The position numbers and the translations under genes are program-made. DNA of 64,000 nucleotides, taken from assembly GCA_963838835.1 (NCBI GenBank), contig CAWITA010000016.1:620001-684000 (forward strand), written 5' to 3'. The first letter of the stretch is position 1. Each line of letters opens with the position of its first letter. This document shows positions 16,795 to 25,329 of the stretch, in pieces. Below the pieces are notes generated by a model. The model was given only the letters and a program-made list of their open reading frames with translations. It was not told the DNA's origin and did not search any database. Source of the stretch: Bog-473 sp963838835 (lineage in GTDB: Bacteria; Actinomycetota; Acidimicrobiia; Acidimicrobiales; RAAP-2).

Positions 16795-16803
16795 GGTCCT
16801 AGT
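16784..16803. promoter_or_regulatory. Candidate GntR operator over its own start codon
   Basis: ACTAAGATCATGGTCCTAGT is an imperfect 20-bp palindrome (16 of 20 positions symmetrical). It contains the preferred regulator start codon and lies about 40 bp before the divergent membrane protein gene at 16842. A site here could repress both genes. This is inference from symmetry and position only. Confidence 0.4.
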
Positions 16804-16841
16804 CATAGTAGTCCCATGGGTTTGCGATTGCTAGGCTCGCC

Positions 16842-18095
16842 GTGAGGGTCCTCGACACCCCCCGTGTTGAGCCGAAGATTGACGAGGCACAGCTTCTCTT
16901 TCCAGAGGCTCGGCGGCGACGCCGACGACGGTGGTTCGTAGCAGGAGCAGTCCTGGTAGTTCTCGTCGGATGCGCCGTCGTTCCTCTGACAATGCTCAAC
17001 CCGGCATCACCAGCGCCTCGCTCCTCACCACGGATGCCCTCGCTTCCCACGGGGCCGATCACGGATACTGGCGTCGTCCCAACGATTGCCTGGGCCGACT
17101 ACTACGGACAGCTTCATATCGGCGATCTTGCCGGGCTGACGCAGCGTGTCGTGGCCCAGGCGGACGCTGACCCAACGGCCTCGCTTGTCTCGTTGGATCA
17201 CTCCATCTTCTGGGTCCGGGCGCTATCGCCCAACAGAAGCCAGACCGTTGATCCGATTCCCAATCCTGTCGTGGAGGGATTCGATCCGACGACTGGACGC
17301 ACGTTCACGGTGGCACCGGGAATGCAGATCTTTGCTTCCCTCAACCAGACCTTTCTCTACGTCGAGACCGACTACGGTCATCTTGCCGAGTATTGGCCCA
17401 ACGGCGCTTCGAGAGACGACGTCCTCCAACTTCCCAACGGGTGGTACCTGACGGATCCCAGCCTGCTTGGCGATCCGACACCGGTCGTGGCGAATGGGAT
17501 TCTGGTGGAATCTCCTCCGGAGCCGTACAGCAAGAACCCGATAACCCTGGCTATCTGGAATCCCACGACTGGGCATGTGCGAGTCATGGGGAGGGTGTGG
17601 AAGGTGATCGGGTCCTACACGAAGCCGGGTGCTCGAAGCAGTCTCGTTGCCTGGGCACCGGCAAGCTGCGAGAAAGGCAAGAACTGCTCGCTTCGGATCA
17701 CCGATACGTCCACTCTGTCCACACGGCTGGTGCACAGCCCTCTCGGTCACGGCTTCGACTGGGGCGGCGGCTTTTCCCCTGACGGGACCCAACTCGCTGT
17801 GTTCGTCCAAAGCGGTCATTGGAATCTCAGTCCAACGACCCAGCTTGCTCTCGTCACCGGTTCCGGTTCCATCAGAGTGGTCCCCGGTGCGGTCATCAAC
17901 AACGGAGACGCCTTGGCGTGGGCCGAATGGTATCCCGACAGCAGCCATCTCATCGTTGGCGGCGTTGGTTCGCCAGACGGTATCTCGAACGACAATCACT
18001 ACGTGGTAGATGCGCAGACGAGGACCGTGGTGCCGTTTCGATTCCTGTCCGATGGGAATCAGGATGTCAACTTCTCGGTCGTAGCCGTCTCGTAG
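16842..18095 (+). CDS. Single-pass membrane protein with propeller-like ectodomain (paralogue 3)
   Basis: 417 residues from GTG 16842. The N-terminal head has 'DEAQLLFPEARRRRRRRW', then a transmembrane helix (about 31-52, 'FVAGAVLVVLVGCAVVPLTML'), a Pro/Ser-rich linker and an external domain with blades such as 'FSPDGTQLAVFVQ' and 'AWAEWYPDSSHLIVGG'. It shares the arginine-rich head, helix and propeller layout with the proteins at 9728 and 15168 but is divergent from the GntR gene, so one operator region may serve both. Function unknown. Confidence 0.7.
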   Translation: MRVLDTPRVEPKIDEAQLLFPEARRRRRRRWFVAGAVLVVLVGCAVVPLTMLNPASPAPRSSPRMPSLPTGPITDTGVVPTIAWADYYGQLHIGDLAGLTQRVVAQADADPTASLVSLDHSIFWVRALSPNRSQTVDPIPNPVVEGFDPTTGRTFTVAPGMQIFASLNQTFLYVETDYGHLAEYWPNGASRDDVLQLPNGWYLTDPSLLGDPTPVVANGILVESPPEPYSKNPITLAIWNPTTGHVRVMGRVWKVIGSYTKPGARSSLVAWAPASCEKGKNCSLRITDTSTLSTRLVHSPLGHGFDWGGGFSPDGTQLAVFVQSGHWNLSPTTQLALVTGSGSIRVVPGAVINNGDALAWAEWYPDSSHLIVGGVGSPDGISNDNHYVVDAQTRTVVPFRFLSDGNQDVNFSVVAVS

Positions 18096-18146
18096 GAGCG
18101 ACTTGAGCCTGTTGCCCTTGGTACTCTGGATCGAAGGGATCATTCT

Positions 18147-18620
18147 GTGATTGACCTTGCCGGAGTTGGACAACTTCAACGGGACTTCAACCAGCAGTCC
18201 GAGAAGGTTCGGGTACTCGCCGTACTATCGCCAACTTGCCCGAACTGCATCGAAGGCTACGAGTTGGTGTCGCAAATACCCGCTGGTCCCATCTGTCTCG
18301 TGTTGTGGACACCAATGCGATCAGAAGACTCTGTCCGTGTTGCTGGCACACTGATTGGTTCCGACCGGCGCTGCTACCACTACTGGGAGGACGTCGATTG
18401 GACCGTCTCCACAAGGCTGCGCACCGTACTCGGCTTCGGTCCGTATGATCCCAAGCAGAGCGCCTGGGACGTGTATCTCTTGTATCGGCCCGGAACCGTG
18501 TGGACTGACGCAATACCTCCGCCTCCCTCTGAGTGGACACACAACCTTCAAGAGCACGGACCGGAGCGACCCCGCATTACCACCACCCTCTTGAGCGAAT
18601 GGTCTTCAATGGCGACATAG
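18147..18620 (+). CDS. Thioredoxin-fold protein with CPNC motif
   Basis: 157 residues from GTG 18147. The segment 'VRVLAVLSPTCPNCIEGYEL' places C31-P-N-C34 at the N terminus of a helix after a central strand, the thioredoxin redox site. A later 'WDVYLLYRPGTVW' resembles the strand carrying bound substrate peptide. There is no signal peptide or membrane segment, so it should be cytoplasmic. It starts 51 bp after the membrane protein at 16842 in the same direction and may share its transcript. Role unknown; a thiol oxidoreductase or reductase partner is the simplest guess. Confidence 0.6.
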   Translation: MIDLAGVGQLQRDFNQQSEKVRVLAVLSPTCPNCIEGYELVSQIPAGPICLVLWTPMRSEDSVRVAGTLIGSDRRCYHYWEDVDWTVSTRLRTVLGFGPYDPKQSAWDVYLLYRPGTVWTDAIPPPPSEWTHNLQEHGPERPRITTTLLSEWSSMAT

Positions 18621-18636
18621 CTGTTCCGCCACAGAC

Positions 18637-18855
18637 TCATGAGATCCGTTGGGCTACCCGGAGCGACACGCTGACTACCACGGCAGAAATGAGGACCGTC
18701 TCCACCACTATCAACAGAATCGAGGCACCGAGCGCAAAGGAGCCGGTCTTGTTGAAGACACGATTCCAGGCACGACGCAGTTCGGGACCCCGGCGTGTCA
18801 TAGACCGCCGCTTTCGGGTGGCGATTACTCGGATGACCCTGTCCACTAACGGCAC
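18637..18855 (-). CDS. Possible small single-pass membrane protein
   Basis: 72 residues from GTG 18855. The N-terminal half is strongly basic (RKRRSMTRRGPELRRAW) and the C-terminal half is one hydrophobic helix (about 42-65, 'ASILLIVVETVLISAVVVSV'). No good ribosome-binding site is seen and no family is recognised. The orderly charge/helix layout is the only support; it could be chance. Confidence 0.3.
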   Translation of the reverse strand: MPLVDRVIRVIATRKRRSMTRRGPELRRAWNRVFNKTGSFALGASILLIVVETVLISAVVVSVSLRVAQRIS

Positions 18856-18893
18856 GTGGAGGCACTATTGAGCGCTGCTAGAGGAGGCGTAGA

Positions 18894-19907
18894 TTGGCCT
18901 TAGACCTGTCGAAAGGGCGTGCAATGGCGGAATCATCGTGGCGGCGAATGTTGGTCCAGGTCGCACGCGCCTCAGTAGCAGTCGCAGGGTTGCTGCTTGC
19001 CGCAGGGTTGAGTCCAGCCTCGGCACAGGAGCCGACGATGTCATCAAGGGGGGCCGATGCTGCATCTCTCACAAGGACCCACATTGGAGACACAGCGCCT
19101 ACCTCCGAACAGCATGGTTATTGGTTGGTGGGGTCCGACGGAGGAGTCTTCTCCTTTGGATCGGCCCAGTTCTATGGCTCAGTGGCCAACCTTCAGCTTC
19201 AGTCGCCAGTCATTGGTATCGCCCCCACCGCTGGTCGGGGTGGCTACTGGCTCGTGGCGTCAGATGGCGGTGTCTTCGCTTTTGGGGATGCGGGCTTCTA
19301 CGGGTCGATTCCCGGTCTGGGGCTCTCACCGGTCGACTCTCCCGTTCTGCCCAGGCTGAACGCTCCCATTGTGGGCATAGTTCCTTCGTATGACGGACGT
19401 GGCTACTTCCTTGTCGCCAACGACGGTGGAGTCTTTGCGTTCGGGGACGCGAAGTTCGAGGGCTCGTGCCCAGGAATCGGAGGATGCTTTAGTAGCGGCA
19501 TTGCCGACGTGATGACGGACGGCAGCGGCAATGGTTACTGGGTCGTCAGCTACGCCGGTGACGTTCATGCCTTCGGTGACGCCACCAACTACGGAGGACC
19601 TGCTTCCTACTTGCCGTATGCGACGGTGGTCCGCTCCGCAGTCCGCACCCCGAGTGGAAATGGCTACTGGATTCTCTTCTCCGACGGTGAGATTTATTCG
19701 TATGGCGATGCGACCTATCTGGGCAGCCCGTTTGGCCAAATTGAGTTCTCGAACCCCACTTCAGCGATCTTTGCCACCTCCGATGGCGGTGGGTACTGGG
19801 TGACTACGGCCAATGGAGCGGTGTACGCCTACGGCGACGCCCCGTATGACGGTGGTATGTCTGCTACTCACCTCAATGGGTTGATCGTCGCAGCAACTGG
19901 CTCCTAG
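18894..19907 (+). CDS. Secreted GYW/'SDGGVFAFGDA' repeat protein
   Basis: 337 residues from TTG 18894, with GAGGAGG 6 bp upstream; an alternative ATG is at 18924. Both give a signal peptide ending about 'LSPASAQ'. The mature part is six or seven repeats of about 40-45 residues with the core 'GYWLVASDGGVFAFGDA'. The degenerate versions are 'GYWLVGSDGGVFSFGSA', 'GYFLVANDGGVFAFGDA', 'GYWVVSYAGDVHAFGDA', 'GYWILFSDGEIYSYGDA' and 'GYWVTTANGAVYAYGDA'. The repeat predicts a closed beta-propeller outside the cell and is a hallmark of acidimicrobial genomes. Function is unknown; cell-surface binding is likely. Confidence 0.85.
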   Translation: MALDLSKGRAMAESSWRRMLVQVARASVAVAGLLLAAGLSPASAQEPTMSSRGADAASLTRTHIGDTAPTSEQHGYWLVGSDGGVFSFGSAQFYGSVANLQLQSPVIGIAPTAGRGGYWLVASDGGVFAFGDAGFYGSIPGLGLSPVDSPVLPRLNAPIVGIVPSYDGRGYFLVANDGGVFAFGDAKFEGSCPGIGGCFSSGIADVMTDGSGNGYWVVSYAGDVHAFGDATNYGGPASYLPYATVVRSAVRTPSGNGYWILFSDGEIYSYGDATYLGSPFGQIEFSNPTSAIFATSDGGGYWVTTANGAVYAYGDAPYDGGMSATHLNGLIVAATGS

Positions 19908-20027
19908 GAAGGCAGTTCATTCGGCGTCCACGTACGGTCCTTGACATCCCCGTTGATGCCTGCTGCTATTTGGCCGGGGATACGTGGCACCTGGGTGAGC
20001 AGGTGACCATTGCAGACGGGAGGGTCA

Positions 20028-21584
20028 ATGAGCACGTCAACCTTCGTCGATGACGACGTCGCCCAGCTCCACAAGCTCGGCTACGCCCAGGAACTGCGGA
20101 GGAGGATGAGCGGCTTCTCCAACTTCGCCGTTTCCTTCACCATCATCTCGGTGCTGTCGGGGTGCCTCACCCTCTACTACTTCGGCATGACGTACGGCGG
20201 GCCGGTGGTGATCGTGTGGGGCTGGATCATCGTCGGCGCCATGACGCTGCTTGTCGGCCTCGGGATGGCCGAGATCGCATCGCGCTACCCCACGGCGGGC
20301 GGCCTGTACTACTGGGCGGCCAAGCTGGCGGAGAACAACTCAGCCGCCTGGAGCTGGTTCACCGGGTGGTTCAACCTGCTGGGCCAGGTGGCCATCACGG
20401 CCGGCATCGACTTCGGGTTCGCCACCTTCTTCACCGTCTTCTTGAACCTGACGACGAACTTCCCCGACACCACCGGTTGGGTGCTGACCGTGTACGGCTG
20501 CGTCCTCATCGCGCACGGCCTGATCAACAGCTTCAGCGTGCGGGTGGTGGCGTTCCTCTCCAACATCAGCGCGTGGTGGCACATCCTCGGCGTGCTCACC
20601 ATCGCCGTCGTCCTCTTCTTCGTCCCGAGCCACCACGCCTCGGCCTCGTTCGTCTTCACCAAGTTCGAGAACCAGTCGACGCTGGGCGTGCCCTGGTTCG
20701 TCTTCATGATCGGCCTCCTGATGGCGCAGTACACCTTCACCGGGTACGACGCCTCCGCCCACATGTCGGAGGAGACGCACACCGCCGACCTCTCGGCGCC
20801 GCGGGGCATCGTCAGCTCCATCGGCATCTCACTGATCGCCGGCTGGATCCTGATTCTGGCCATCACCTTCGTGATCCCGACCAACCCCAAGGTCTACGCG
20901 GCGACGGCGTCACAACTCGACGCCCCGGTGTTGATCTGGACCGCCGCGCTGTCGCGAGTCGGGGCCGAATTGCTGCTGTTGATCGCCGTGGTGGCCCAGT
21001 TCTTCTGCGGCATGGCCTCGGTGGCGGCCAACTCGCGGATGCTGTTTGCCTTCAGCCGCGACGGTGCCGTCCCGGGTCACCGCTGGTGGCACCGGATCAA
21101 CCCACGCACCCGGACGCCCACCAACTCCATCTGGTTCTGCGTGGTGTTCTCCTTCCTGCTTGCCGTGCCCGTCTTGTGGAGCTCGGTGGCCTATGCGGCG
21201 GTGACGTCGATCGCCACCATCGGGCTCTACATCGCCTACGTGTTGCCCACGCTGTTGCGGCGCATCAAGGGGAAGAGCTGGGAGGGCGGCCGCTGGTCGC
21301 TCGGCAAGTGGAGCCCGCTCGTGGGCTGGGTCAGCATTGCCTGGGTCGCCTTCATCTCGGTGCTCTTCATGCTCCCCGAGGTCAACTTCAGCACCATCAA
21401 CCGTGACAACTTCAATTACGCTCCGGTGGCGGTCGGCGTCGTCCTGCTGTTCTCGGGCGGCTACTGGTTGATCAGTGCGCGCAAGTGGTTCACGGGCCCG
21501 CGGTCCCAGGGCGACGAGGCGCAGCTGAAGAACATCGAGGCGGAGTTCGACACCATCGAGCGCGAGCTCGAAGAGGTGGACTGA
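20028..21584 (+). CDS. APC-superfamily amino acid permease
   Basis: 518 residues from ATG 20028 behind GGGAGGG. About 12 transmembrane helices are evident from residue about 28. Family markers are 'SGFSNFAVSFTIISVLSGCL' in TM1, 'GLGMAEIASRYPTAGGLYYW' between TM2 and TM3, and 'FTGYDASAHMSEET' with the loop 'SAPRGIV'. This pattern is nearest to GABA/choline-type permeases of the amino acid transporter family. It would import an amino acid or amine by cation symport or exchange. Its base composition is richer in G+C than its neighbours, more like the right half of the window. Confidence 0.9.
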   Translation: MSTSTFVDDDVAQLHKLGYAQELRRRMSGFSNFAVSFTIISVLSGCLTLYYFGMTYGGPVVIVWGWIIVGAMTLLVGLGMAEIASRYPTAGGLYYWAAKLAENNSAAWSWFTGWFNLLGQVAITAGIDFGFATFFTVFLNLTTNFPDTTGWVLTVYGCVLIAHGLINSFSVRVVAFLSNISAWWHILGVLTIAVVLFFVPSHHASASFVFTKFENQSTLGVPWFVFMIGLLMAQYTFTGYDASAHMSEETHTADLSAPRGIVSSIGISLIAGWILILAITFVIPTNPKVYAATASQLDAPVLIWTAALSRVGAELLLLIAVVAQFFCGMASVAANSRMLFAFSRDGAVPGHRWWHRINPRTRTPTNSIWFCVVFSFLLAVPVLWSSVAYAAVTSIATIGLYIAYVLPTLLRRIKGKSWEGGRWSLGKWSPLVGWVSIAWVAFISVLFMLPEVNFSTINRDNFNYAPVAVGVVLLFSGGYWLISARKWFTGPRSQGDEAQLKNIEAEFDTIERELEEVD

Positions 21585-21627
21585 ATAAGCGAGGGGGTGC
21601 TCCTCTCCGGTGTGCGCGTGTGACTGC

Positions 21628-21700
21628 CGAAAGCGCGCGCCATTAGGAGACGGCCATCGAGCCCCATCGCTTGGGCCATTTGCCGCCAGCTCGACCTCGC
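21628..21700 (-). mobile_element. Relic of an IS5-type element end
   Basis: Reading the minus strand, the last codons 'KWPKRWGSMAVS' plus stop match 'KWAKRWDGLAVA' plus stop of the IS5-type transposase at 27171. The bases just outside (AAGCGCGCGCCATTAGG) match the inverted repeat at 27154-27176. Similarity stops at about 21700, so only about 70 bp of the end remains. Confidence 0.65.
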
Positions 21701-22135
21701 CGCATCTGCGGTGATTTCGATGTGAGAGTTGATGCCGAGTGGGCAAGCGCATCAGCGGCCCGCCGAGGTCCCGCCATGTCGCGTTCCGGCAGCGTGTCTC
21801 AGGGTCAGCGAAGTGATGCTCCTGCGCACTCGCACAGCGATGGACGATGGGCTCACGTTGGAGCCGATTCCTTCGCGCGAGGTCGTCCCTCACCTCGAAG
21901 ATGCCAATGCCCGCCCCCACCGAACCCAGGGAACGCCCCAGTCGGCCAGCATCTCTACCATTCAGAGCCGGTTGCCGTCGCGGCGCCGGGAGTCGCGTCC
22001 TGGGCCTCCCGCCTTTCACGCTGGCCCCGATGGAAGAACGGCAAGAGCCGGTCGAGATCATCAGCGCTGTCACACTGTTGCTGCCGACGTGGTCAACGCA
22101 TTGGCCTACTACCGTCCGAGCAACTGGACCCACGA
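21701..22135. other. Intergenic region without a recognised gene
   Basis: Several long frames are open on both strands, as expected of high-GC DNA, but none shows a motif, a ribosome-binding site or natural composition. It follows the IS5-end relic and may be decayed mobile DNA. Confidence 0.4.
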
Positions 22136-22426
22136 TTACGGTTTGAAGGCACACCCGTCCCAGAAGGCCACCGGGTGGCACCGAAATACTCCGCGGAGTT
22201 CGATGACCAACTGGCTCGGCTGTCCGTAAGAGCCGCCACAGAATCTCACTTCGACATCGTCGGCGTGGAGCGATTCGTAGTCAACGAGATCACCAGGAGG
22301 CTTCGTCGTGATGTCGAGCAGCGTCAGCGACCCCGTGCAGCAATGATGTCCGTGCGCGCGAACATACGCGGTACCACCATGGGCCCTGACGTATTTCTTG
22401 GCGCTCTCAGAAGCAAGAACTTCCAC
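22136..22426 (-). CDS. Small protein with a CC motif, family not recognised
   Basis: 96 residues from GTG 22426. The pattern 'AKKYVRAHGGTAYVRAHG' then 'HHCCTGSLTLLDITTKPP' and the ending 'RCHPVAFWDGCAFKP' resembles small actinobacterial proteins with a vicinal Cys pair near the middle of a beta-rich fold. Several Cys and His residues suggest metal or redox chemistry. The same frame is open further upstream but the added residues are not protein-like. Function unknown. Confidence 0.45.
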   Translation of the reverse strand: MEVLASESAKKYVRAHGGTAYVRAHGHHCCTGSLTLLDITTKPPGDLVDYESLHADDVEVRFCGGSYGQPSQLVIELRGVFRCHPVAFWDGCAFKP

Positions 22427-22839
22427 GGCGCCAGCGTACCTTCGTGATATCAGCCTCGGCGCACTGACCACGCCTGTCAGCCGATTGTGCGCCACCGACC
22501 CGGCGTTTAGGGCGACCCCCTGGCGAAGTTCTGCTCGCGGATCGGGGACACCTGCTGTCCCGGTTGACGTTCCCCAGCGAGAACCATCATCGGGCGGGGC
22601 ATACGGGACGCCTCCGGGCAGCGACCCTGGCTGACATGGGCCGTTGCCGCATGGGGTTCCGCTTACGGGGATTTTCCGCTGGCTGGAGATCGGGAGCGGA
22701 CGCCGCTCGCGAGAGGTAGCAATTTCGGCCGTAGAACCGCGAAGGCGTGTCACGAGACGATCTGGGGCAGTTCAACTCGGAGCGATACCGTGCGGTTCTG
22801 TAGCCTCAGAACTCCAGTCCCCCTAGCGCGGCCGCCGGA
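22427..22839. other. Intergenic region, nothing recognised
   Basis: No gene, RNA or clear repeat was seen here. Short frames on both strands lack start signals and motifs. Confidence 0.35.
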
Positions 22840-23811
22840 CTACGACCAGAGTTCAGCCCGGCGCGACCACCAGGCCTCGGCGGCGGTCATCGCGCCTTCG
22901 GCCTCGCGGATGCCGTCGCCCACGAGCCCTGCGGTGGCAGCCCAGTGCAGGGGTACAAGGGCTAGAGCCCCGGGGAGCCATCGGTACTCGTCGCGAGTCA
23001 ACGGTTCCGGAGCCGTGCTTTCGTAGGCGTCGAGCAGTCGTCGCGGCTCGAGCAATTCGCCGCTCGGTGCGACCTGGTGCAGGCTGGCCGCGATGTCGTA
23101 CAGCCGCTCCCTGACCCTCGCGAAATCCAGGTCGAAGGTGGCCCATGAGCCGTCTGACAGTTCTCCCGCGTTGCCCAATTTGTAGTCCCCATGAATCGGA
23201 GCGCATGGCAGTTCGACCTCCTTCCGGAGCTTGGAGAGCTCGCCAGTCAGTTGGCGCATCCGATGCACGACCGGCTCGCTGCGGGGTCCGAGCCTGCGGC
23301 GTGTGAAGCCGACCGAGTAACGCAGTTGGCCGAAGGTTCTGTGGTCGTCGAGGGGTTCGGGCGGACTGGGCTCCCAGACTGCTTTGAGCGCAGTGTGAAC
23401 GCGTCCGAGCTCCTCGAATACGCGGACGTAGGAGTCCTCGTCCGTCCGTGGCTGCACGTGATCGATGAACTCCTCAAGCTCAGCCCAACGATCAGCGACC
23501 CTCAGGAGGTCGCAGCCGGAAATCGGAATCGGCCGAGCGACGCGGACTTGCGTCCGCTGGAGCCGTTCCCGCAAGCGCCGCAGTCCCGCGACTCGCCCGC
23601 GGCGGACCCAGGGCCTGTGAACCCGGAGGACAACCGGCGGCTCAGCGTCTATCCGCAGGTTGAGGTTGAATCCACCGCCGATGTCTGCCCATCCGGCCCC
23701 GCGCGCGACGCGGTCGATCAGGGCCGAGACGGCCGGATCATCTGGGCTGGCTCTAGGTCCAAACCAGCGCGGCAAGGCAGGGGGAGAGGTCGAAGCTTCG
23801 ATTCCGGTCAT
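22840..23811 (-). CDS. APH-fold phosphotransferase (third copy)
   Basis: 323 residues from ATG 23811; an ATG at 23892 would add 27 strongly basic residues. Catalytic loop 'PIHGDYKLGN' and metal site 'WATFDLDFARV' place it in the APH/choline-kinase superfamily. The segment 'PPVVLRVHRPW' fits the ATP-lobe lysine strand, with Arg in the lysine position. Its general form recalls homoserine/choline kinase-like members rather than typical drug phosphotransferases. Substrate unknown. It is monocistronic and faces the CC-motif gene downstream. Confidence 0.78.
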   Translation of the reverse strand: MTGIEASTSPPALPRWFGPRASPDDPAVSALIDRVARGAGWADIGGGFNLNLRIDAEPPVVLRVHRPWVRRGRVAGLRRLRERLQRTQVRVARPIPISGCDLLRVADRWAELEEFIDHVQPRTDEDSYVRVFEELGRVHTALKAVWEPSPPEPLDDHRTFGQLRYSVGFTRRRLGPRSEPVVHRMRQLTGELSKLRKEVELPCAPIHGDYKLGNAGELSDGSWATFDLDFARVRERLYDIAASLHQVAPSGELLEPRRLLDAYESTAPEPLTRDEYRWLPGALALVPLHWAATAGLVGDGIREAEGAMTAAEAWWSRRAELWS

Positions 23812-24076
23812 GGCAATGGCCCGCCAGCGCACCCGACGGAGGGTCCGCCGGCGAACCCATCCTCCTCGACGCGGGTCGATCGTGCCACGCATGTGCCGGT
23901 AGGCGACAGGGCGAACGTTGGATGACGCGGCACTACCTGATGGGACCCGCCCCTACCTTTGGATGTGACCGGCCCGACGCCGCTGTCGCTTGTTGCGACA
24001 CTCATCTGTCTGCCCCCGCACCCACCACCGACGCCGAACTGTCCCACCGGGCCGGCGAACCAGTCTGCAACTGCGT

Positions 24077-24820
24077 CTATGTTTCCTGGAGGCGCCACAC
24101 GCTGACATGACTGCGGCTCTCGCCCGTGAACGGTGAGCGGTCCCACCACGCCCACCGATGTTCCAGCTTCATGCCAGCGATCCGAGCCATCAGGTCCAAC
24201 TCTGCCGGCCACACATATCGAAACGGTGCCGTGAACTCGCTGAAGCTGCCGTTAGGGAGTCGGTTGAAGTGCCGAGATCGGGAGATCTGCTTGTGCGTGC
24301 GGTCAATGAAGTCGTCGATGCCGATGTAGTCCTCTGTCAATGCGAACGGGACTCCGGGACTGCCCGGTGGTAACTGGCGAAGATTGGGCACGTTGAGTTC
24401 GATAACAAAACGACCTCCGGAGCGAAGGTGACGGGCAGCATTTTCGAAGCAGGCAACCTGTTCGTCCTGCGTCGTCAGGTTCGAGATCGTGTTGAAGACC
24501 AGATACACGAGTGAGAACTCGCCCTCCACGAACGTCACCGCCATATCGCCTTCGACGGCCTTGATGACACTCGCTTCAGGCTTCGATCGCAACACGGCGA
24601 GCATGTCTGCGGACAACTCGATCCCGGTGACCGGAACGCCCCGAGCAGCCAAAGGAACAGCGACCCGGCCAGTCCCTATGGCGAACTCCATCGCCGCTCC
24701 ACCGTCACTCATCTCGACCAGGCAATCGACGGTCGCTTTGAGAACGCCGTCATCCCACATTCCCGTCCCAGGTTGGTCATAAGTTCTGGCGATTTCCCCG
24801 ACGAATCGGTTTTCGGGCAC
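24077..24820 (-). CDS. Class I SAM-dependent methyltransferase
   Basis: 247 residues from GTG 24820 ('VPENRFVGEIARTYDQPGTG'). The Rossmann methyltransferase core includes motif I 'AMEFAIGTGRVAVPLAARG', the acidic residue after strand 2 ('VTGIELSADML'), 'VEGDMA' and 'FSLVYLVFNTISNL'. The C-terminal beta-rich tail ends with 'WWDRSPFTGESRSHVSVWRL'. This type is usually annotated as a Methyltransf_25-class enzyme with a small-molecule substrate. No operon partner is seen. Confidence 0.85.
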   Translation of the reverse strand: MPENRFVGEIARTYDQPGTGMWDDGVLKATVDCLVEMSDGGAAMEFAIGTGRVAVPLAARGVPVTGIELSADMLAVLRSKPEASVIKAVEGDMAVTFVEGEFSLVYLVFNTISNLTTQDEQVACFENAARHLRSGGRFVIELNVPNLRQLPPGSPGVPFALTEDYIGIDDFIDRTHKQISRSRHFNRLPNGSFSEFTAPFRYVWPAELDLMARIAGMKLEHRWAWWDRSPFTGESRSHVSVWRLQET

Positions 24821-24886
24821 ACACAAGCTTGGCCCGACCCGAGTTGTCCCGCAACGGACCCTGCCCCGGCACCCATGTACTCGCAC

Positions 24887-25307
24887 CCTGGGGGCACCCC
24901 TCGGCCCGCAATGGCACGCGCGTTATGGACACCCATCCAAGCGCAGATCGCCGAATATTTGCCCTCCGTCGATATCCCTGATGGACGAGCTGCGCGAGGT
25001 TATGGCGGCGCCACCACGCCGGCGTCCGGGAGAGACCCCGTGCCCGGTCACTGGCCGTACGTCATAAGGCATCCTGTCCACGAGAACGGATCAATACGAA
25101 CCACCGCTGCAACCTACGGACCATGCCGATGCCGCTCGTGGTTATGTAGCTCCCGGAGGGCTCGTCGTGTCTTGTCGGCTGAGTTGTCGAGTAGTTTGCT
25201 CTGGCGTGTGAGGGTGGCCAGCCGTTTCTGCGCTTGATGTACGTGATGTGAGTTGACTGGCCGACCGGAGGAGGCGTCTACTTCTGTAATTTGCACCTGG
25301 GCGCCTA
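24887..25307. other. Intergenic DNA left of the mobile-element array
   Basis: No convincing gene. A 60-codon minus-strand frame at 25114-25296 (a helical, charged 'RLATLTRQSKLLDNSADKTR' segment) is possible but unsupported. The first terminal repeat of the element array begins at 25308. Confidence 0.35.
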
Positions 25308-25329
25308 AGCTTGCGATTAAACCCTCGGC

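Noticed and set aside
20910..22181. A 423-residue minus-strand frame over the permease 3' end
   Set aside because: His/Asp-rich antisense of the permease; the upstream part shows no motif beyond chance.
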